This document shows positions 54,228 through 64,000 of a DNA stretch of 64,000 bases, in pieces; the stretch's first letter is position 1, and the number at the start of each line of letters is the position of its first letter. The stretch covers positions 1,421,001 to 1,485,000 of the forward strand of contig NZ_NGLE02000001.1 of the NCBI RefSeq assembly GCF_002140715.2, given 5' to 3'. Both the position numbers and the translations under genes were made by a program. This DNA is from Enterococcus sp. 4G2_DIV0659. GTDB taxonomy: Bacteria > Bacillota > Bacilli > Lactobacillales > Enterococcaceae. The notes beneath the pieces are model-generated. The model saw nothing but the letters and a program-made list of their open reading frames with translations. It was not told the origin of the DNA and did not search any database.

Positions 54228-55025
54228 CTATTCTTCAAATGGACGATCGTCACTAATTTGGATAGGTTCGATTTTTTTTGCTTGCCCTGTTTGATCATCA
54301 ATGTCAATGACACACGCCGACAATAGACTACGGCCTTCATCTACCACTTCAAATCGTCTAGGTAATGAGGTTAAAAACTTCTCAATAATAGGACCGCGCT
54401 TCATTCCTAAAATCCCATCATATGGTCCTGTCATGCCAACATCGCTTAAATAAGCTGTTCCTGCTGGTAAAATTCGAGCATCGTTGGTCTGTACATGGGT
54501 ATGTGTGCCCACGACTGCACTGACTTTTCCATCTAAGTACCAGCCCATTGCTTGCTTTTCACTAGTGGTTTCTCCATGAAAGTCAACAAAAATAAGCGGC
54601 GTCCGCTTACGCGCTTCACGAATCAACTCGTCAACTTTGCGAAACGGATCATCGATATCTGCCATAAATACACGGGCTTGTATGTTGATTACTGCCAACT
54701 CAAGTTGATTGACTTTGACAAACACCATGCCTTGCCCTGGTGTTCCTTGTGGAAAATTCGCTGGTCGAATCATTTTTTTTGCATCATCGATAAATTCAAA
54801 GATATCTTTATTATCCCAGCTATGATTGCCTAACGTAACTACATCTACGCCGTCTTGGAGAAATTTTTTGTAAATTTTCCCAGTAATCCCGCGCCCTGCT
54901 GCCGCATTTTCTCCATTAACGATTGTTACTTGGGGACGGTATTTTTTTTTTAATTTCGGTACATATGTGCTGATAGTCTCTCTACCTAGCGAACCGACAA
55001 CATCACCTATAAATAATATACGCAA
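54228..55025 (-). CDS. ymdB: YmdB metallophosphodiesterase (2',3'-cyclic nucleotide)
   Basis: 265 residues. N-terminal RILFIGDVVGSLGRETI, metal ligands in VNGENAAAGRGITGK and TLGNHSWDNKDI, FVDFHGETTSEKQAMGWYLDG, and VVGTHTHVQTNDARILP. This is the TIGR00282/YmdB family, which cleaves 2',3'-cAMP and controls motility and biofilm decisions in Bacillus. It is usually next to rny; here about 5.5 kb of transporter and regulator genes lie between. Confidence 0.93.
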   Translation of the reverse strand: MRILFIGDVVGSLGRETISTYVPKLKKKYRPQVTIVNGENAAAGRGITGKIYKKFLQDGVDVVTLGNHSWDNKDIFEFIDDAKKMIRPANFPQGTPGQGMVFVKVNQLELAVINIQARVFMADIDDPFRKVDELIREARKRTPLIFVDFHGETTSEKQAMGWYLDGKVSAVVGTHTHVQTNDARILPAGTAYLSDVGMTGPYDGILGMKRGPIIEKFLTSLPRRFEVVDEGRSLLSACVIDIDDQTGQAKKIEPIQISDDRPFEE

Positions 55026-55173
55026 AAAGCTTCCTCTTCTCTTTTAATTTCTGTTTTTATTATAGAGGTTTTTAGGGTGGAAGGGAAGGTTTCGTAACTA
55101 ATCCTTCTTAACTATGTTTTAACGTATACTTTTTCCATAAGAAAAAAAACTTAAAAACAGTTACCGCAAGTTT

Positions 55174-55773
55174 TTATATCCAACCTTTTTCCTTAGCAAT
55201 ACTGACCGCTTCAATCCGATTTTTCGCGTCTAACTTATTTAAAATCTCTGACATATAGTTGCGCACGGTTCCGCTAGTCAAGAATAATTTCTCTGCAATC
55301 TCTTTAGACGACAGTCCTTCTCCAACAGCCAACAAGACTTCTTGTTCTCGCACCGTTAACGGATTTTCTTGTTGGGAAAATAAACCGGTCACCAGCTCTG
55401 GTGAATAAAACTTTTTCCCTTGCATAACCGCTCGAATATTTTCAATCAGCTCGTCTGTGGGCGTATCTTTTAAAAGATAGCCGGATACACCTGCTTTAAC
55501 GGCACGTTCAAAATAGCCTTCTCTAGCAAACGTGGTTAAAATAATTACTTTTTGCGTCTTACCTTTCAATTCTTCTGCTAAATCTAAACCTGATTTTAAT
55601 GGCATTTCAATATCTGTCAAACAAATATCCGGCTGATGTTTTTCGATTAATTCCAGTGCTTCCACGCCATTTTTCGCAATTCCTACAACGTCTAAATCAT
55701 CTTCCAACCCTAAAATCGTCGCTAAAGCAGAAGACAATAATCCTTGGTCTTCTGCGATAATTAACTTAATCAT
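55174..55773 (-). CDS. NarL/LuxR-family response regulator
   Basis: 199 residues from the ATG at 55773 (GAGGAG upstream), overlapping the kinase stop by 8 bp. The receiver has acidic pair ED (9-10), phospho-Asp in ICLTDIEMPLKSG and Lys in YLLKDTPTDE; the C-terminal LuxR HTH reads LTVREQEVLLAVGEGLSSKEIAEKLFLTSGTVRNYMSEIL. It is the DesR/YvfU-like partner of the kinase just upstream. Confidence 0.92.
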   Translation of the reverse strand: MIKLIIAEDQGLLSSALATILGLEDDLDVVGIAKNGVEALELIEKHQPDICLTDIEMPLKSGLDLAEELKGKTQKVIILTTFAREGYFERAVKAGVSGYLLKDTPTDELIENIRAVMQGKKFYSPELVTGLFSQQENPLTVREQEVLLAVGEGLSSKEIAEKLFLTSGTVRNYMSEILNKLDAKNRIEAVSIAKEKGWI

Positions 55774-56884
55774 TGATCGTCTCCTCTTTTTTATCCACAG
55801 GCACTGTGAATATAACCTTCGTTCCATTTTTCTGAGTAAATTCTAGTTGTCCACCAATGCTTTCGATCCGTTCCTTCAGTCCAGTTAACCCATTTCCGTG
55901 TACAGAACCACTCATTCCGTTGCCATCATCTTCGACCGTTAGAGTATAATGAGTTGGAGCTTTTTCTATGATAATCTTACAATGACTCGCTTTACTATGA
56001 CGAATAACATTCGTGACGCATTCACGTAAACAATAACTCAATGTATTTTGGATATCCGTAGCAATTTCTCCCGTTAATTCTTCCCCTTCTGTAGATAAGA
56101 TGATTTTGGCAGCTCGTAAACTTTTTTCAATCGTGATCATTTCTTCAACGATCAATACATGGCGCATACTTGATACAATTTCTCGCACCGTTTGTAAGGT
56201 CCCTCTTGAAGTTTCTGCCACTTCTGCTATTTCATTTTTAGCTTTCTCAGGATTTTTATCGAGTAATTTTCCAGCTAATTCTGCTTTGATCGTCATAATA
56301 GATAATGACTGCCCCAATGTATCATGCAAATCGCGTGCAATTCGATAACGTTCTTCTTGTTTGATTACATATTCCATCCGTTGGGTTGACTGATACATTT
56401 GCTTACGTAATTCTGCTTGTCTACGAATTGATCGACCAGCAAAAGGCGCCGCACAAATAAAAAATGCATACACAAAAATCGTGATTTTCAACTCTTGTGC
56501 CATATATTCCGGTAAGCGACTTAAACTAAACGGTACAGGTGTCAGCATGCATACTAATGCACTATAGTAATACTTAAAGACTTTCTTTTTCATCGGTATA
56601 AAACCAATCATCCAAGCCGGATAGATAAACAAATAAATATAACCAAAATACATGGCATAAAACAGCGATATTCCATACATCAGACCCATCCAAAGCGGCA
56701 ACCATTTCCCATTAAACAAACAATTTCGATAGGTTATAACAAAAATTCCCAACAAGGCTAAAGCTAGCTGCTTATCAAAATTATCATACGGAAACATCGC
56801 AATAATCGGAATCAAAATAAAAATTAACCATATAAATGAAACAAATCCATCCTCTTTCGGATACAACCTAAACTTCCCAATCAT
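55766..56884 (-). CDS. DesK-like sensor histidine kinase
   Basis: 372 residues. About five TM helices (1-155) with little extracellular sequence, then HisKA_3 with the phospho-His in YRIARDLHDTLGQSLSIM and a HATPase domain (NTLSYCLRECVTNVIRHS, VEDDGNGMSG, GLTGLKERIESIGG). This layout is typical of DesK/YvfT kinases that sense membrane state or antibiotics. It is operonic with an ABC transporter upstream and the response regulator downstream. Confidence 0.92.
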   Translation of the reverse strand: MIGKFRLYPKEDGFVSFIWLIFILIPIIAMFPYDNFDKQLALALLGIFVITYRNCLFNGKWLPLWMGLMYGISLFYAMYFGYIYLFIYPAWMIGFIPMKKKVFKYYYSALVCMLTPVPFSLSRLPEYMAQELKITIFVYAFFICAAPFAGRSIRRQAELRKQMYQSTQRMEYVIKQEERYRIARDLHDTLGQSLSIMTIKAELAGKLLDKNPEKAKNEIAEVAETSRGTLQTVREIVSSMRHVLIVEEMITIEKSLRAAKIILSTEGEELTGEIATDIQNTLSYCLRECVTNVIRHSKASHCKIIIEKAPTHYTLTVEDDGNGMSGSVHGNGLTGLKERIESIGGQLEFTQKNGTKVIFTVPVDKKEETIND

Positions 56885-56893
56885 AACTTTCCC

Positions 56894-57646
56894 CTAACGT
56901 TTTACTTCTTCTTTACGGCTATTCAGATATATTGATAATACCATAATTCCGACAAAATAAACGAAGATGATCAACATTCCTTTTCCATCTGGTAATTGCC
57001 CATCCGCTAATTGTTTAGCACCTTGCGCTGCATAAAACGATGGTAACCCTGCTGACATTTTTTGAACGAGCTCTGGAAACAGATCAATCGGCCACCATAA
57101 GCCACTTATAATCGCAAGAGGCATCAAGATCATATTGCTCAACACACTTGCTGTATTTGAATCTTTTGCAAGGCTTACAATCGTTGCTAACGCGACAATT
57201 GGCAAACAGCCATATAAAATCCATAAACCACAGAAAATCCATGTAAAAAATGGCATATGAACACCGTTAACGAAATACCCCACCAGAAAAATAACGATTA
57301 ATAGCAAACTATTGATCAAAAATTGAGTTAAAATCTTACTAGCATAGTAAATGCTTTCGGGCATAGGTGACAAACGTAAAAACTGCTTCACCCCTTGTTT
57401 ACGGTCTTCGATTAAGGTCATAGAAAAAGAAAACAATGAACTAATCATCACACTGTACGTTGCCATTTGAATCATACTGTCTTTATAAAATATGTCCATG
57501 TATTCTTCTGGAACACCCATATTAAATACTTTGGTAAATAAAAGGTAAAAGCCGACTGGCATTCCTAAAGAAAAAAAGATAAATGGTTTGCTTCTAAATA
57601 AAGAGCGGTTTAAATCCGTTTTCGTTTGTACAATTAATGCGTTCAT
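56894..57646 (-). CDS. ABC-2-type transporter permease
   Basis: 250 residues with six TM helices (ABC2_membrane layout), start overlapping the ATPase stop by 4 bp. IEDRKQGVKQFLRLSPMPESIYYASKIL is a characteristic cytoplasmic coupling segment. Together with the ATPase it probably exports a drug, lipid or peptide; the cargo is unknown. Same arrangement as Bacillus yvfRS-yvfTU. Confidence 0.9.
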   Translation of the reverse strand: MNALIVQTKTDLNRSLFRSKPFIFFSLGMPVGFYLLFTKVFNMGVPEEYMDIFYKDSMIQMATYSVMISSLFSFSMTLIEDRKQGVKQFLRLSPMPESIYYASKILTQFLINSLLLIVIFLVGYFVNGVHMPFFTWIFCGLWILYGCLPIVALATIVSLAKDSNTASVLSNMILMPLAIISGLWWPIDLFPELVQKMSAGLPSFYAAQGAKQLADGQLPDGKGMLIIFVYFVGIMVLSIYLNSRKEEVKR

Positions 57647-58527
57647 TTGTTTTCCTCCTCAACTAATGTATTGAAGACCATCTCCAAGTTTCCTGGAACG
57701 ATCAACAGATTGGCAAATTTAATCTTTTCTGCGAGTAAATCAAACAGTGTTTCATCACTATTGCCGGTATAAAGTGTCACACGGTCTACTTCTTTTTCAA
57801 GCGCTGTTACATATAATAATTCAGCTAGTTTTTCGTCTGGTGTGTTATCTAATAATTGAAAACTCAGCTTATTTTGCAACATTTCAGATTGAATACTCTT
57901 TAATGTTCCATCATGAACGATTTCCCCTTGTTTCATTAGTAGAATCCGACTAGCTACTTTTTCGATTTCTTCTAAATAATGAGTAGTTAGGATAATCGTT
58001 TTTCCTTGTTCTTTCAATGTATTAATTTTATCCCAGAAAATTTTTCGACTTTTCACATCCATACCTGTTGTAGGTTCATCTAAAAATAGTAGATCAGGAT
58101 TTCCGATAATAGATAAGCCAAATGTCAATCGACGTTTTTGCCCACCTGATAATTTGGCTGTGTAGGTATGTTGATGTTCTTGCAGACCTGTTAACTCCAA
58201 CAATTCTTCGAGTGACAGTGGGTTTGTGTAAAAACTACGAAATAAGGAAAACAACTCGTTGACTTTCACATTTTCTAGTGTCGTACTTTCCTGCAGCATA
58301 ACACCCATTTTAGCTTTATTTTTTTTATTCGTTGGCTGTTGTCCAAAAAGAGTAATTTCGCCGCTTGTTGGTCTAATCAATCCTGTTAAACAGTTGATAA
58401 GTGTGGTTTTCCCAGCACCATTGGGACCAACTAAAGCTATGATTTCGCCTTTATTTATGGTCAATGAAACTTGTTTTAAAATCGTTTTTTTATTTATGGT
58501 TTTCGTTAGATTATTTATTCTGATCAT
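57643..58527 (-). CDS. ABC transporter ATP-binding protein
   Basis: 294 residues, AAAGGAG before the ATG. Walker A LVGPNGAGKTTLINCL, Q-loop GVMLQES, signature LSGGQKRRL, Walker B LLFLDEPTTGMD and H-loop LTTHYLEE. It powers the ABC-2 permease encoded next and is the first gene of the four-gene unit ATPase-permease-kinase-regulator. Confidence 0.94.
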   Translation of the reverse strand: MIRINNLTKTINKKTILKQVSLTINKGEIIALVGPNGAGKTTLINCLTGLIRPTSGEITLFGQQPTNKKNKAKMGVMLQESTTLENVKVNELFSLFRSFYTNPLSLEELLELTGLQEHQHTYTAKLSGGQKRRLTFGLSIIGNPDLLFLDEPTTGMDVKSRKIFWDKINTLKEQGKTIILTTHYLEEIEKVASRILLMKQGEIVHDGTLKSIQSEMLQNKLSFQLLDNTPDEKLAELLYVTALEKEVDRVTLYTGNSDETLFDLLAEKIKFANLLIVPGNLEMVFNTLVEEENK

Positions 58528-58635
58528 TTTTTTCTCTCCTTTGCTTATGTATGTATCTTACCTAATATCAAGAAGTGATGTTAGAGGCGCTTGTCATTGA
58601 TTTATATGACATTTGTCATAACTAAAATACAGTAC

Positions 58636-58680
58636 AAAAAAAGGCTATTCCTGCAGTATTTTGCAGGAGTAGCCTTTTTA
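58636..58680 (-). terminator. Terminator of the second OppA-like gene
   Basis: Stem aaggctattcctgca / tgcaggagtagcctt (one mismatch), T/A-rich flanks on both sides. Confidence 0.85.
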
Positions 58681-58689
58681 AATGTTTTC

Positions 58690-60342
58690 TTAATCTTCTA
58701 TATATGTCCATTTAAAGTCATATTTCGCACCAGTTGAGTGGTACACAACATCTTTCACTTTTTCAGAACGAAGGTGTGCTTCAGCTTTTTGGTACAATGG
58801 AACCACGCCCATATCATCCATGATGATTTTTTCAGCATCTAACAAATCTTTCCAACGTGCTTCTGGATTATTAGCATTCGTTGTTGCCGCACTTTCAACT
58901 AATTTGTCATATTCAGGATTTGAATAGTGTCCTCTGTTATAGGAATTATCTGTTGTAAATAAATCTAAGAAACTACTTGGGTCAGCATAATCTGCTCCCC
59001 ACGCGCTAACTGCGATTTGGAAATCTCCTTTATTAGAGCGATCTAAACGCACGGAGAATGGTACTGGACTAACAGACACTTTTAATCCCTCTAATGTATC
59101 AGATAATGAACCTTGAAGGTATTCTGCCATCTTCTTGGCATTGTCTGTATCATCGATCAATAAGTCTACTGATAATGTAGAAATCCCTAATTCTTCTTTG
59201 GCTTTTTTCCATGATTCTTTTGCTTTATCAGCATCATAGGTGATTTCGTTGCCTGTTTCTTTGGCAAAATCTTCATCTGTTTTAGGATTAGCAGCCAAAC
59301 CTTCTGGAACCAATCCTGTTGGTACAGCTGATCCATTTGCTAAAATTTGTTCAACTAGTGCTTTTCTATCAATTGCGTATGATAATGCTTTACGTAAGTT
59401 CACGTTGCGATAAGGTGAATTTTCTTCTCGTTGATTTGGTTCAAGATAGAAAGTTGATGCACCTTTTAAGACAATATAATCTGGTTCATTTTTCATTTGT
59501 TGTGCTAATTCTCCAGATAGTGGCACTTCATCCGCTTGCCCATCTTGGAATAAGTTCAATGAAGTCGGTGCTTCTTTTACTACATCGATAGCGACTTTAT
59601 CTAATTTTACAGTGTCTTTATCCCAGTATTTATCATTTTTTGTGTAAGACCAGCTTGTATCTGTTCCTGGTCCATCAAAATCTGTTAATGTAAATGGTCC
59701 GTTATAGACTGCTTTATCACTAGCTGTTGTGTAATCTTTACCATATTTTTCAGCTATATCTTGTCTTTGAGGTAAGAATGAAGGGAAAGCTAACAAGTAA
59801 TCAAAGTAAGGAGTTGCTTTTTCTAGTGTGATTTCTAATTCATAATCACTGACTGCTTTGATACCAAGCTCTTCTTTTTTCATTTCACCTTTAGAAATCT
59901 TTTCAGCGTTTTTTACAGAATTAAACATGTATGCATATTCTGAACCAGTCGCAGGATCAACTGTTCTTTGCCAACCATAAACAAAGTCAGCAGCTGTTAC
60001 TGGTTTATCGTCCGTCCATTTAGCATCTTCTCTTAATTTGATTTTGTACGTTAAACCATCTTCGCTGACTTCAGCCTTTTCAGCTGCACCAGCAGGTTGA
60101 GGTTTGCTATCTTTATCTAATCGGTAAATTCCTTCATATACATTATTCAATGCAACAAAACTTACTTCATCTGTTGCAAGTGAAGGATCAGCACTTGGCA
60201 TTTCTTGTCTTTCAATGAAGCGGAAAACTTTTTCTCCGCTGCCAGATCCGCTGTCAGCTTTCTTCGTGTTTCCACCGCATGCAACTAGGGCAATGCTTGA
60301 TACAGCAATCAATCCTAGTAAAGCACTTTTCTTTAATTTCAT
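58690..60342 (-). CDS. oppA: Oligopeptide ABC transporter substrate-binding lipoprotein, second copy
   Basis: 550 residues, GGGGGG upstream. Lipobox IALVACGGN. SBP_bac_5 fold with DFVYGWQRTVDPATGSEYAY, LRKALSYAIDRKALV and QIAVSAWGADYADPSSF, nearly co-linear with the protein at 39.0-40.6 kb. It binds oligopeptides at the outer face of the membrane; no other Opp subunit is encoded nearby. It lies in its own transcription unit with promoter and terminator. Confidence 0.88.
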   Translation of the reverse strand: MKLKKSALLGLIAVSSIALVACGGNTKKADSGSGSGEKVFRFIERQEMPSADPSLATDEVSFVALNNVYEGIYRLDKDSKPQPAGAAEKAEVSEDGLTYKIKLREDAKWTDDKPVTAADFVYGWQRTVDPATGSEYAYMFNSVKNAEKISKGEMKKEELGIKAVSDYELEITLEKATPYFDYLLAFPSFLPQRQDIAEKYGKDYTTASDKAVYNGPFTLTDFDGPGTDTSWSYTKNDKYWDKDTVKLDKVAIDVVKEAPTSLNLFQDGQADEVPLSGELAQQMKNEPDYIVLKGASTFYLEPNQREENSPYRNVNLRKALSYAIDRKALVEQILANGSAVPTGLVPEGLAANPKTDEDFAKETGNEITYDADKAKESWKKAKEELGISTLSVDLLIDDTDNAKKMAEYLQGSLSDTLEGLKVSVSPVPFSVRLDRSNKGDFQIAVSAWGADYADPSSFLDLFTTDNSYNRGHYSNPEYDKLVESAATTNANNPEARWKDLLDAEKIIMDDMGVVPLYQKAEAHLRSEKVKDVVYHSTGAKYDFKWTYIED

Positions 60343-60376
60343 CTAAAAACCCCCCAATTTTATAAAAGCTATACAG

Positions 60377-60405
60377 AATATATCAAAGTTGTATGTTTAT
60401 CGCAA
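60377..60405 (-). promoter_or_regulatory. Promoter of the second OppA-like gene
   Basis: Minus strand: TTGCGA (60400-60405), 17-nt spacer, TATATT (60377-60382), 35 nt before the ATG. Confidence 0.55.
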
Positions 60406-60467
60406 TTAAAACACTACGGTGGGTTAGTAAAAATATTCTGAATTTTTTCTAATGTAAGCTACTACAA

Positions 60468-60505
60468 AAAAAGAAGCAACTTGCCCTGAGGCGTTGCTTC
60501 TTTTT
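60468..60505 (-). terminator. Terminator of rny
   Basis: Perfect arms aaaaagaagcaac (60468-60480) and gttgcttcttttt (60493-60505). Confidence 0.88.
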
Positions 60506-60512
60506 ATATTAG

Positions 60513-62069
60513 TTATTTCGCATAATCTACCACACGTGTTTCCCGGATAACGGTCACTTTAATGTGTCCTGGATAATCTAGGTCGTCTTCGATTTTCTTA
60601 CGAATATCTCTAACTAAACGTACAGCTTCTAAATCTGTGATTTCATCTGGTTTGACCATTACACGAACTTCACGTCCAGCTTGTACGGCAAAACTAGATT
60701 CAACGCCTTCAAATCCATTAGAGATATTCTCTAGATTTTCTAAACGGCGAATGTAATTTTCCATTGACTCGCTACGAGCACCAGGTCTAGCTGCGGATAA
60801 AGCATCTGCTGCTGCAACCAATACAGAAATAACAGAAGTTGCTTCGACGTCCCCATGATGGGATGCGATCGCATTAATGACTGTTGCATTTTCTTTGTAT
60901 TTAGCCGCAAGCTCTGCACCAATTTCTACGTGAGAGCCTTCGATTTCATGATCTAGGGCTTTACCGATATCATGTAGTAAACCAGCACGTTTAGCTAATT
61001 GAATATCTTCGCCAATTTCAGCGGCTAAGACACCTGTCAATTTAGCAACTTCGATTGAGTGATTCAATACGTTTTGACCATAACTTGTACGGAAACGTAG
61101 GCGACCTAAAATCTTGATCAAATCAGGATGTAATGTGTGAGCACCCACTTCAAATGCTGCTTGCTCCCCGTATTCACGAATACGTTCATCCATTTCTTTA
61201 CGAGATTTTTCCACCATTTCTTCAATACGAGCTGGGTGAATTCGACCATCTTGAATCAATTTTTCAAGCGTCATACGAGCAATTTCTCTACGAATTGGAT
61301 CAAATCCAGAAAGTACCACCGCTTCTGGCGTATCATCGATGATCAGATCAATCCCTGTTAAGGTCTCTAATGTACGAATGTTACGACCTTCACGACCGAT
61401 GATTCTTCCTTTCATCTCATCATTTGGTAAACTAACAACCGAAACGGTTGTTTCAGAAACTGAATCTGCCGCACAACGTTGAATCGCTAGAGAAAGTAAG
61501 TTCTTAGCTTTCCTATCTGACTCTTCTTTGGCACGTAGCTCAGATTCTTTAACCATTACTGTTAATTCATGACTTAATTCTTCTTCTGTTGATTTCATGA
61601 TAATTTCTTTTGCTTCGTCTTTAGATAGTGAAGCAATACGTTCTATTTCTTGGTGTTGCTTTTCAACTAGTTCTTCTACATCTTTTTCTCGCTCATCAAT
61701 TAATTGCTGTCTAGCACCAAGTTTCTCTTCTTTTTCTTCCAGTGAGTTTTCACGTTTTTCAAGAGAATCATCTTTACGATCTAACGTTTGTTCTCTTTGT
61801 AATAAACGATTTTCTTGAGCTTTAAGTTCTACTTTGTTTTCTTTCAACTCACTTTCAATTTCTGACCGATACTTCTGGTTTTCTTCCATAGCTTCTAACA
61901 AAGCTGCTTTTTTCAGAGTTTCTGCTTCTTTATTAGCACTTTCAATGATACCTTCTGCAGAAGACTTTGCACCATCTATAGCCTTTTCATGACGTGATTT
62001 TGCAACGACTAACCCTAAACCAAGACCGACAACTAAACCGATGATAGCGAGGAGAATTTCTAAACCCAT
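60513..62069 (-). CDS. rny: Ribonuclease Y
   Basis: 518 residues from the ATG at 62069 (CGGAGGTGG upstream). N-terminal TM helix ([21 protein letters not shown]), a long coiled coil (about 30-200, including [18 protein letters not shown]), KH domain ([15 protein letters not shown]) and HD domain with H and D in [12 protein letters not shown]. It is the membrane-bound endoribonuclease that starts bulk mRNA decay. The recA-rny order matches other enterococci. Confidence 0.96.
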   Translation of the reverse strand: MGLEILLAIIGLVVGLGLGLVVAKSRHEKAIDGAKSSAEGIIESANKEAETLKKAALLEAMEENQKYRSEIESELKENKVELKAQENRLLQREQTLDRKDDSLEKRENSLEEKEEKLGARQQLIDEREKDVEELVEKQHQEIERIASLSKDEAKEIIMKSTEEELSHELTVMVKESELRAKEESDRKAKNLLSLAIQRCAADSVSETTVSVVSLPNDEMKGRIIGREGRNIRTLETLTGIDLIIDDTPEAVVLSGFDPIRREIARMTLEKLIQDGRIHPARIEEMVEKSRKEMDERIREYGEQAAFEVGAHTLHPDLIKILGRLRFRTSYGQNVLNHSIEVAKLTGVLAAEIGEDIQLAKRAGLLHDIGKALDHEIEGSHVEIGAELAAKYKENATVINAIASHHGDVEATSVISVLVAAADALSAARPGARSESMENYIRRLENLENISNGFEGVESSFAVQAGREVRVMVKPDEITDLEAVRLVRDIRKKIEDDLDYPGHIKVTVIRETRVVDYAK

Positions 62070-62180
62070 TGTTTCCACCTCCGTACTATCTTCAAATTTT
62101 CAATATTCATGTAGTTTTCTGATAAACTATAATCAATTATCAATATGCCTACTTGCATACGTGTATTTGCACACAACTTT

Positions 62181-62209
62181 ATTCTAATGTTTGTACACCA
62201 GTGTGTCAA
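62181..62209 (-). promoter_or_regulatory. Promoter of rny
   Basis: Minus strand: consensus TTGACA (62204-62209), 17-nt spacer, TAGAAT (62181-62186); leader about 105 nt. Confidence 0.7.
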
Positions 62210-62264
62210 CTCAAAAAAGCCCTTTCTGGTGAAACTGTCCTGTACGAAAGAAGAATGATTACTA

Positions 62265-62315
62265 TAAAAAAAGCAAACCAATGAAAAGCGGCCATCCGCT
62301 CTTATCAGTTTGCTT
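62265..62315 (-). terminator. Terminator of recA
   Basis: Nested stem aagcaaac...agcgg / ccgct...gtttgctt followed by T8 on the minus strand. Confidence 0.85.
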
Positions 62316-62326
62316 CTCAGTCTATA

Positions 62327-63376
62327 TTACTCCTCATCAAGAGGAAGTTCTTCTTGTCCTTCTTCAACTTCAACAACTGTTGTTCCATCACCAATGCCAT
62401 ATGCGTCACGAACACGTTTAGACACTTCTTCGACCATTTCTGGATGTTCCGTCATGTAGACTTTCACATTCTCGCGTCCTTGACCGATTCGTTCTTCTTT
62501 ATAGCTATACCATGCACCGCTCTTGTCAACAATGTCTTTTTCGACAGCCATGTCAAGGAGTTCGCCTTCTTGAGAAATCCCTTGACCGTACATAATATCT
62601 ACTTCGGCAACTTTAAATGGCGGAGCCACTTTATTTTTGACTACTTTAATTTTTGTGCGGTTACCAATAATATCTGTGCCTTGCTTCAATTGTTCTGCTC
62701 GTCTTACTTCTAAACGAACAGTTGCATAGAACTTCAATGCACGTCCCCCAGGTGTCGTCTCTGGATTACCGAACATAACGCCGACTTTTTCACGAATTTG
62801 GTTGATGAAAATCGCAATCGTCTTCGTCTTATTGATTGAACCAGAAAGCTTACGTAAAGCTTGTGACATCAAGCGTGCTTGCAGCCCAACGTGACTGGCA
62901 CCCATCTCACCATCAATCTCTGCGCGAGGCACTAGAGCCGCTACAGAGTCAATAACGACTATGTCAATCGCGCCACTGGAAACCAACGCATCTGCAATCT
63001 CTAATCCTTGTTCACCAGTATCTGGTTGGGAAAGTAAAAGTTCATCGATGTTTACACCTAATGCCTGTGCATACTGAGGATCTAAGGCATGTTCTGCATC
63101 AATAAATGCTGCGGTTCCGCCTTGTTGCTGTACAGAAGCAATCGCGTGTAACGCAACTGTTGTTTTACCAGAACTTTCTGGGCCATATACTTCGATGATC
63201 CGTCCTCTTGGATAACCACCTACACCTAATGCAACGTCCAATGCTAAAGAACCACTTGGGATAGTCGAGATCTGCTGATCAATCTTCTCCCCTAATTTCA
63301 TTACTGAACCTTTACCAAAGTTCTTTTCGATTTTTTTTAATGCGGCATCTAAGGCCACTTTACGATCATCTGCCAA
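62327..63376 (-). CDS. recA: Recombinase RecA
   Basis: 349 residues, AAGGAGG upstream. Walker [10 protein letters not shown] (65-73), [19 protein letters not shown], loop L2 [18 protein letters not shown], acidic C-terminus. It forms the filament for strand exchange and triggers LexA self-cleavage. An SOS-type box lies upstream at 63465-63478. cinA lies upstream, the usual order. Confidence 0.98.
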   Translation of the reverse strand: MADDRKVALDAALKKIEKNFGKGSVMKLGEKIDQQISTIPSGSLALDVALGVGGYPRGRIIEVYGPESSGKTTVALHAIASVQQQGGTAAFIDAEHALDPQYAQALGVNIDELLLSQPDTGEQGLEIADALVSSGAIDIVVIDSVAALVPRAEIDGEMGASHVGLQARLMSQALRKLSGSINKTKTIAIFINQIREKVGVMFGNPETTPGGRALKFYATVRLEVRRAEQLKQGTDIIGNRTKIKVVKNKVAPPFKVAEVDIMYGQGISQEGELLDMAVEKDIVDKSGAWYSYKEERIGQGRENVKVYMTEHPEMVEEVSKRVRDAYGIGDGTTVVEVEEGQEELPLDEE

Positions 63377-63427
63377 TCGATAATCCTCCTTATATATAAA
63401 CGATTTAAATTCCTTTTCAATAAATCT

Positions 63428-63456
63428 ATCATAACTGGTTTATTTAAAAAAAGCAA
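63428..63456 (-). promoter_or_regulatory. Promoter of recA
   Basis: Minus strand: TTGCTT (63451-63456), 17-nt spacer, TATGAT (63428-63433). Confidence 0.6.
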
Positions 63457-63464
63457 GCAAAAAA

Positions 63465-63478
63465 CGAACAAACATTCG
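63465..63478 (-). promoter_or_regulatory. LexA/DinR-type SOS box upstream of recA
   Basis: Minus strand CGAATGTTTGTTCG, one mismatch to the Gram-positive consensus CGAAC-N4-GTTCG, 8 bp upstream of the recA -35 box. It lies in the short gap after cinA. Confidence 0.65.
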
Positions 63479-63483
63479 CCTTT

Positions 63484-64000
63484 TTATTTTTTCTTAGTTA
63501 CTGCTCTGCGGATTAAATCTAGACCCTTCATTACTGCACTTTGACGGATGTAATTGCGCTCACGATTAAAATGGTAGCATTCAGCCACGGCAGGTTGTCC
63601 CTTTTCTGCCAAACCGATCCAGACGGTTCCGGCGGATTGTCCTTCCAGCTCACCTGGGCCTGCAACACCTGTAAATGATACAGCAAAATCAGCGCCTGAA
63701 CGATTCCTTGCTTGTTCTGCCATTGCTATTGCACAAGCTTTACTGACAACTCCTTCTTTTTCAAGTAATTTCTGATCGATACCTAAAAATTCCTGTTTAG
63801 TTTGTGCAGAATAGGTAACAAATCCTCCTTTGAATACCTCTGAAACACCTGCTACGTCTCCTAATGTGCTTTGAAAAAGCCCCGCAGTCAGACTCTCTGC
63901 GGCTGAAACAGTTTTTCCATGTTCTTTTAGTGCTTCGACCGTTACCTTTACTAAACTGTTGTCATCACCATATCCATAAAAATATTCACCAACTTGGGTC
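63484..64000 (-). CDS. cinA: CinA-like protein, partial
   Basis: The frame is open to the right edge, so only the C-terminal 170 or so residues are present. They match the CinA C-terminal (nicotinamide mononucleotide deamidase-like) domain: [35 protein letters not shown] and [22 protein letters not shown]. In streptococci cinA and recA are transcribed together; here a promoter-like site and SOS box separate them. The N-terminal MoaB-like domain lies outside the window. Confidence 0.93.
   Translation of the reverse strand, partial: TQVGEYFYGYGDDNSLVKVTVEALKEHGKTVSAAESLTAGLFQSTLGDVAGVSEVFKGGFVTYSAQTKQEFLGIDQKLLEKEGVVSKACAIAMAEQARNRSGADFAVSFTGVAGPGELEGQSAGTVWIGLAEKGQPAVAECYHFNRERNYIRQSAVMKGLDLIRRAVTKKK

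Noticed and set aside
1..64000. CRISPR arrays, tRNA or rRNA genes, prophage genes, restriction or other defence systems
   Set aside because: Looked for and not seen: no regularly spaced repeats, no tRNA cloverleaf noticed, and no phage structural or defence genes among the coding regions.

Overview
This is a low-GC Firmicutes chromosome segment, almost certainly from an Enterococcus. Evidence for the genus is the housekeeping backbone (cinA-recA-rny, ymdB, ricA-mutS-mutL, ruvA-ruvB), strong AGGAGG ribosome binding sites, a class A sortase, and several WxL-type surface-protein loci with Mga-like regulators. I cannot fix the species from the sequence alone.

Layout. 1-6.2 kb: small metabolic and hypothetical genes (a partial NagB-like isomerase, a C39-like peptidase, GNAT, ACT-domain and methyltransferase proteins, a DUF1622 membrane protein) and sortase A. 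6.4-8.9 kb: a large secreted papain-like (C1) protein with Ig-like domains. 9.2-9.7 kb: a decayed ISL3-family transposase. 9.9-24.6 kb: the most unusual region, a single-strand block of about 13 genes. It holds a regulator with an atypical receiver, a lectin-domain WxL protein, an FPSTG-anchored small protein, two WxL proteins, a WxL-interacting protein (DUF916/DUF3324), a two-TM protein of unknown function, two type I signal peptidases (one with the catalytic Lys replaced by Arg), a YfhO-family GT-C-like protein split by a frame change, two lipoproteins and a second polytopic membrane protein (PTPS_related). 24.8-31.3 kb: two convergent Mga-like regulators and a solitary 1006-residue WxL protein. 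31.6-34.0 kb: oleate hydratase with a TetR regulator. 34.2-36.8 kb: a second C1-peptidase-like secreted protein carrying BspA-type repeats. 37-47.6 kb: DNA repair genes (ruvBA, mutL, mutS) with an OppA-like lipoprotein, msrB, a thioesterase, maf and ricA. 47.8-54.0 kb: a second, minimal WxL locus (large WxL, LPXTG, WxL, WxL-interacting protein) with its own Mga-like regulator. 54.2-64 kb: ymdB, an ABC transporter plus DesKR-like two-component system, a second OppA paralogue, rny, recA and partial cinA.

How the genes fit together. The WxL proteins, WxL-interacting proteins and small sortase substrates probably form cell-wall surface complexes. The 9.9-24.6 kb locus adds export and maturation (signal peptidases) and possible membrane glycosylation functions (YfhO and PTPS_related) to that core, and is the best candidate for a specialised, poorly described surface-assembly system. 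Three places in its distal genes lose frame by -1 at the same kind of motif (ATA AAA AAR). This could reflect programmed slippage, phase variation, gene decay or homopolymer sequencing error.
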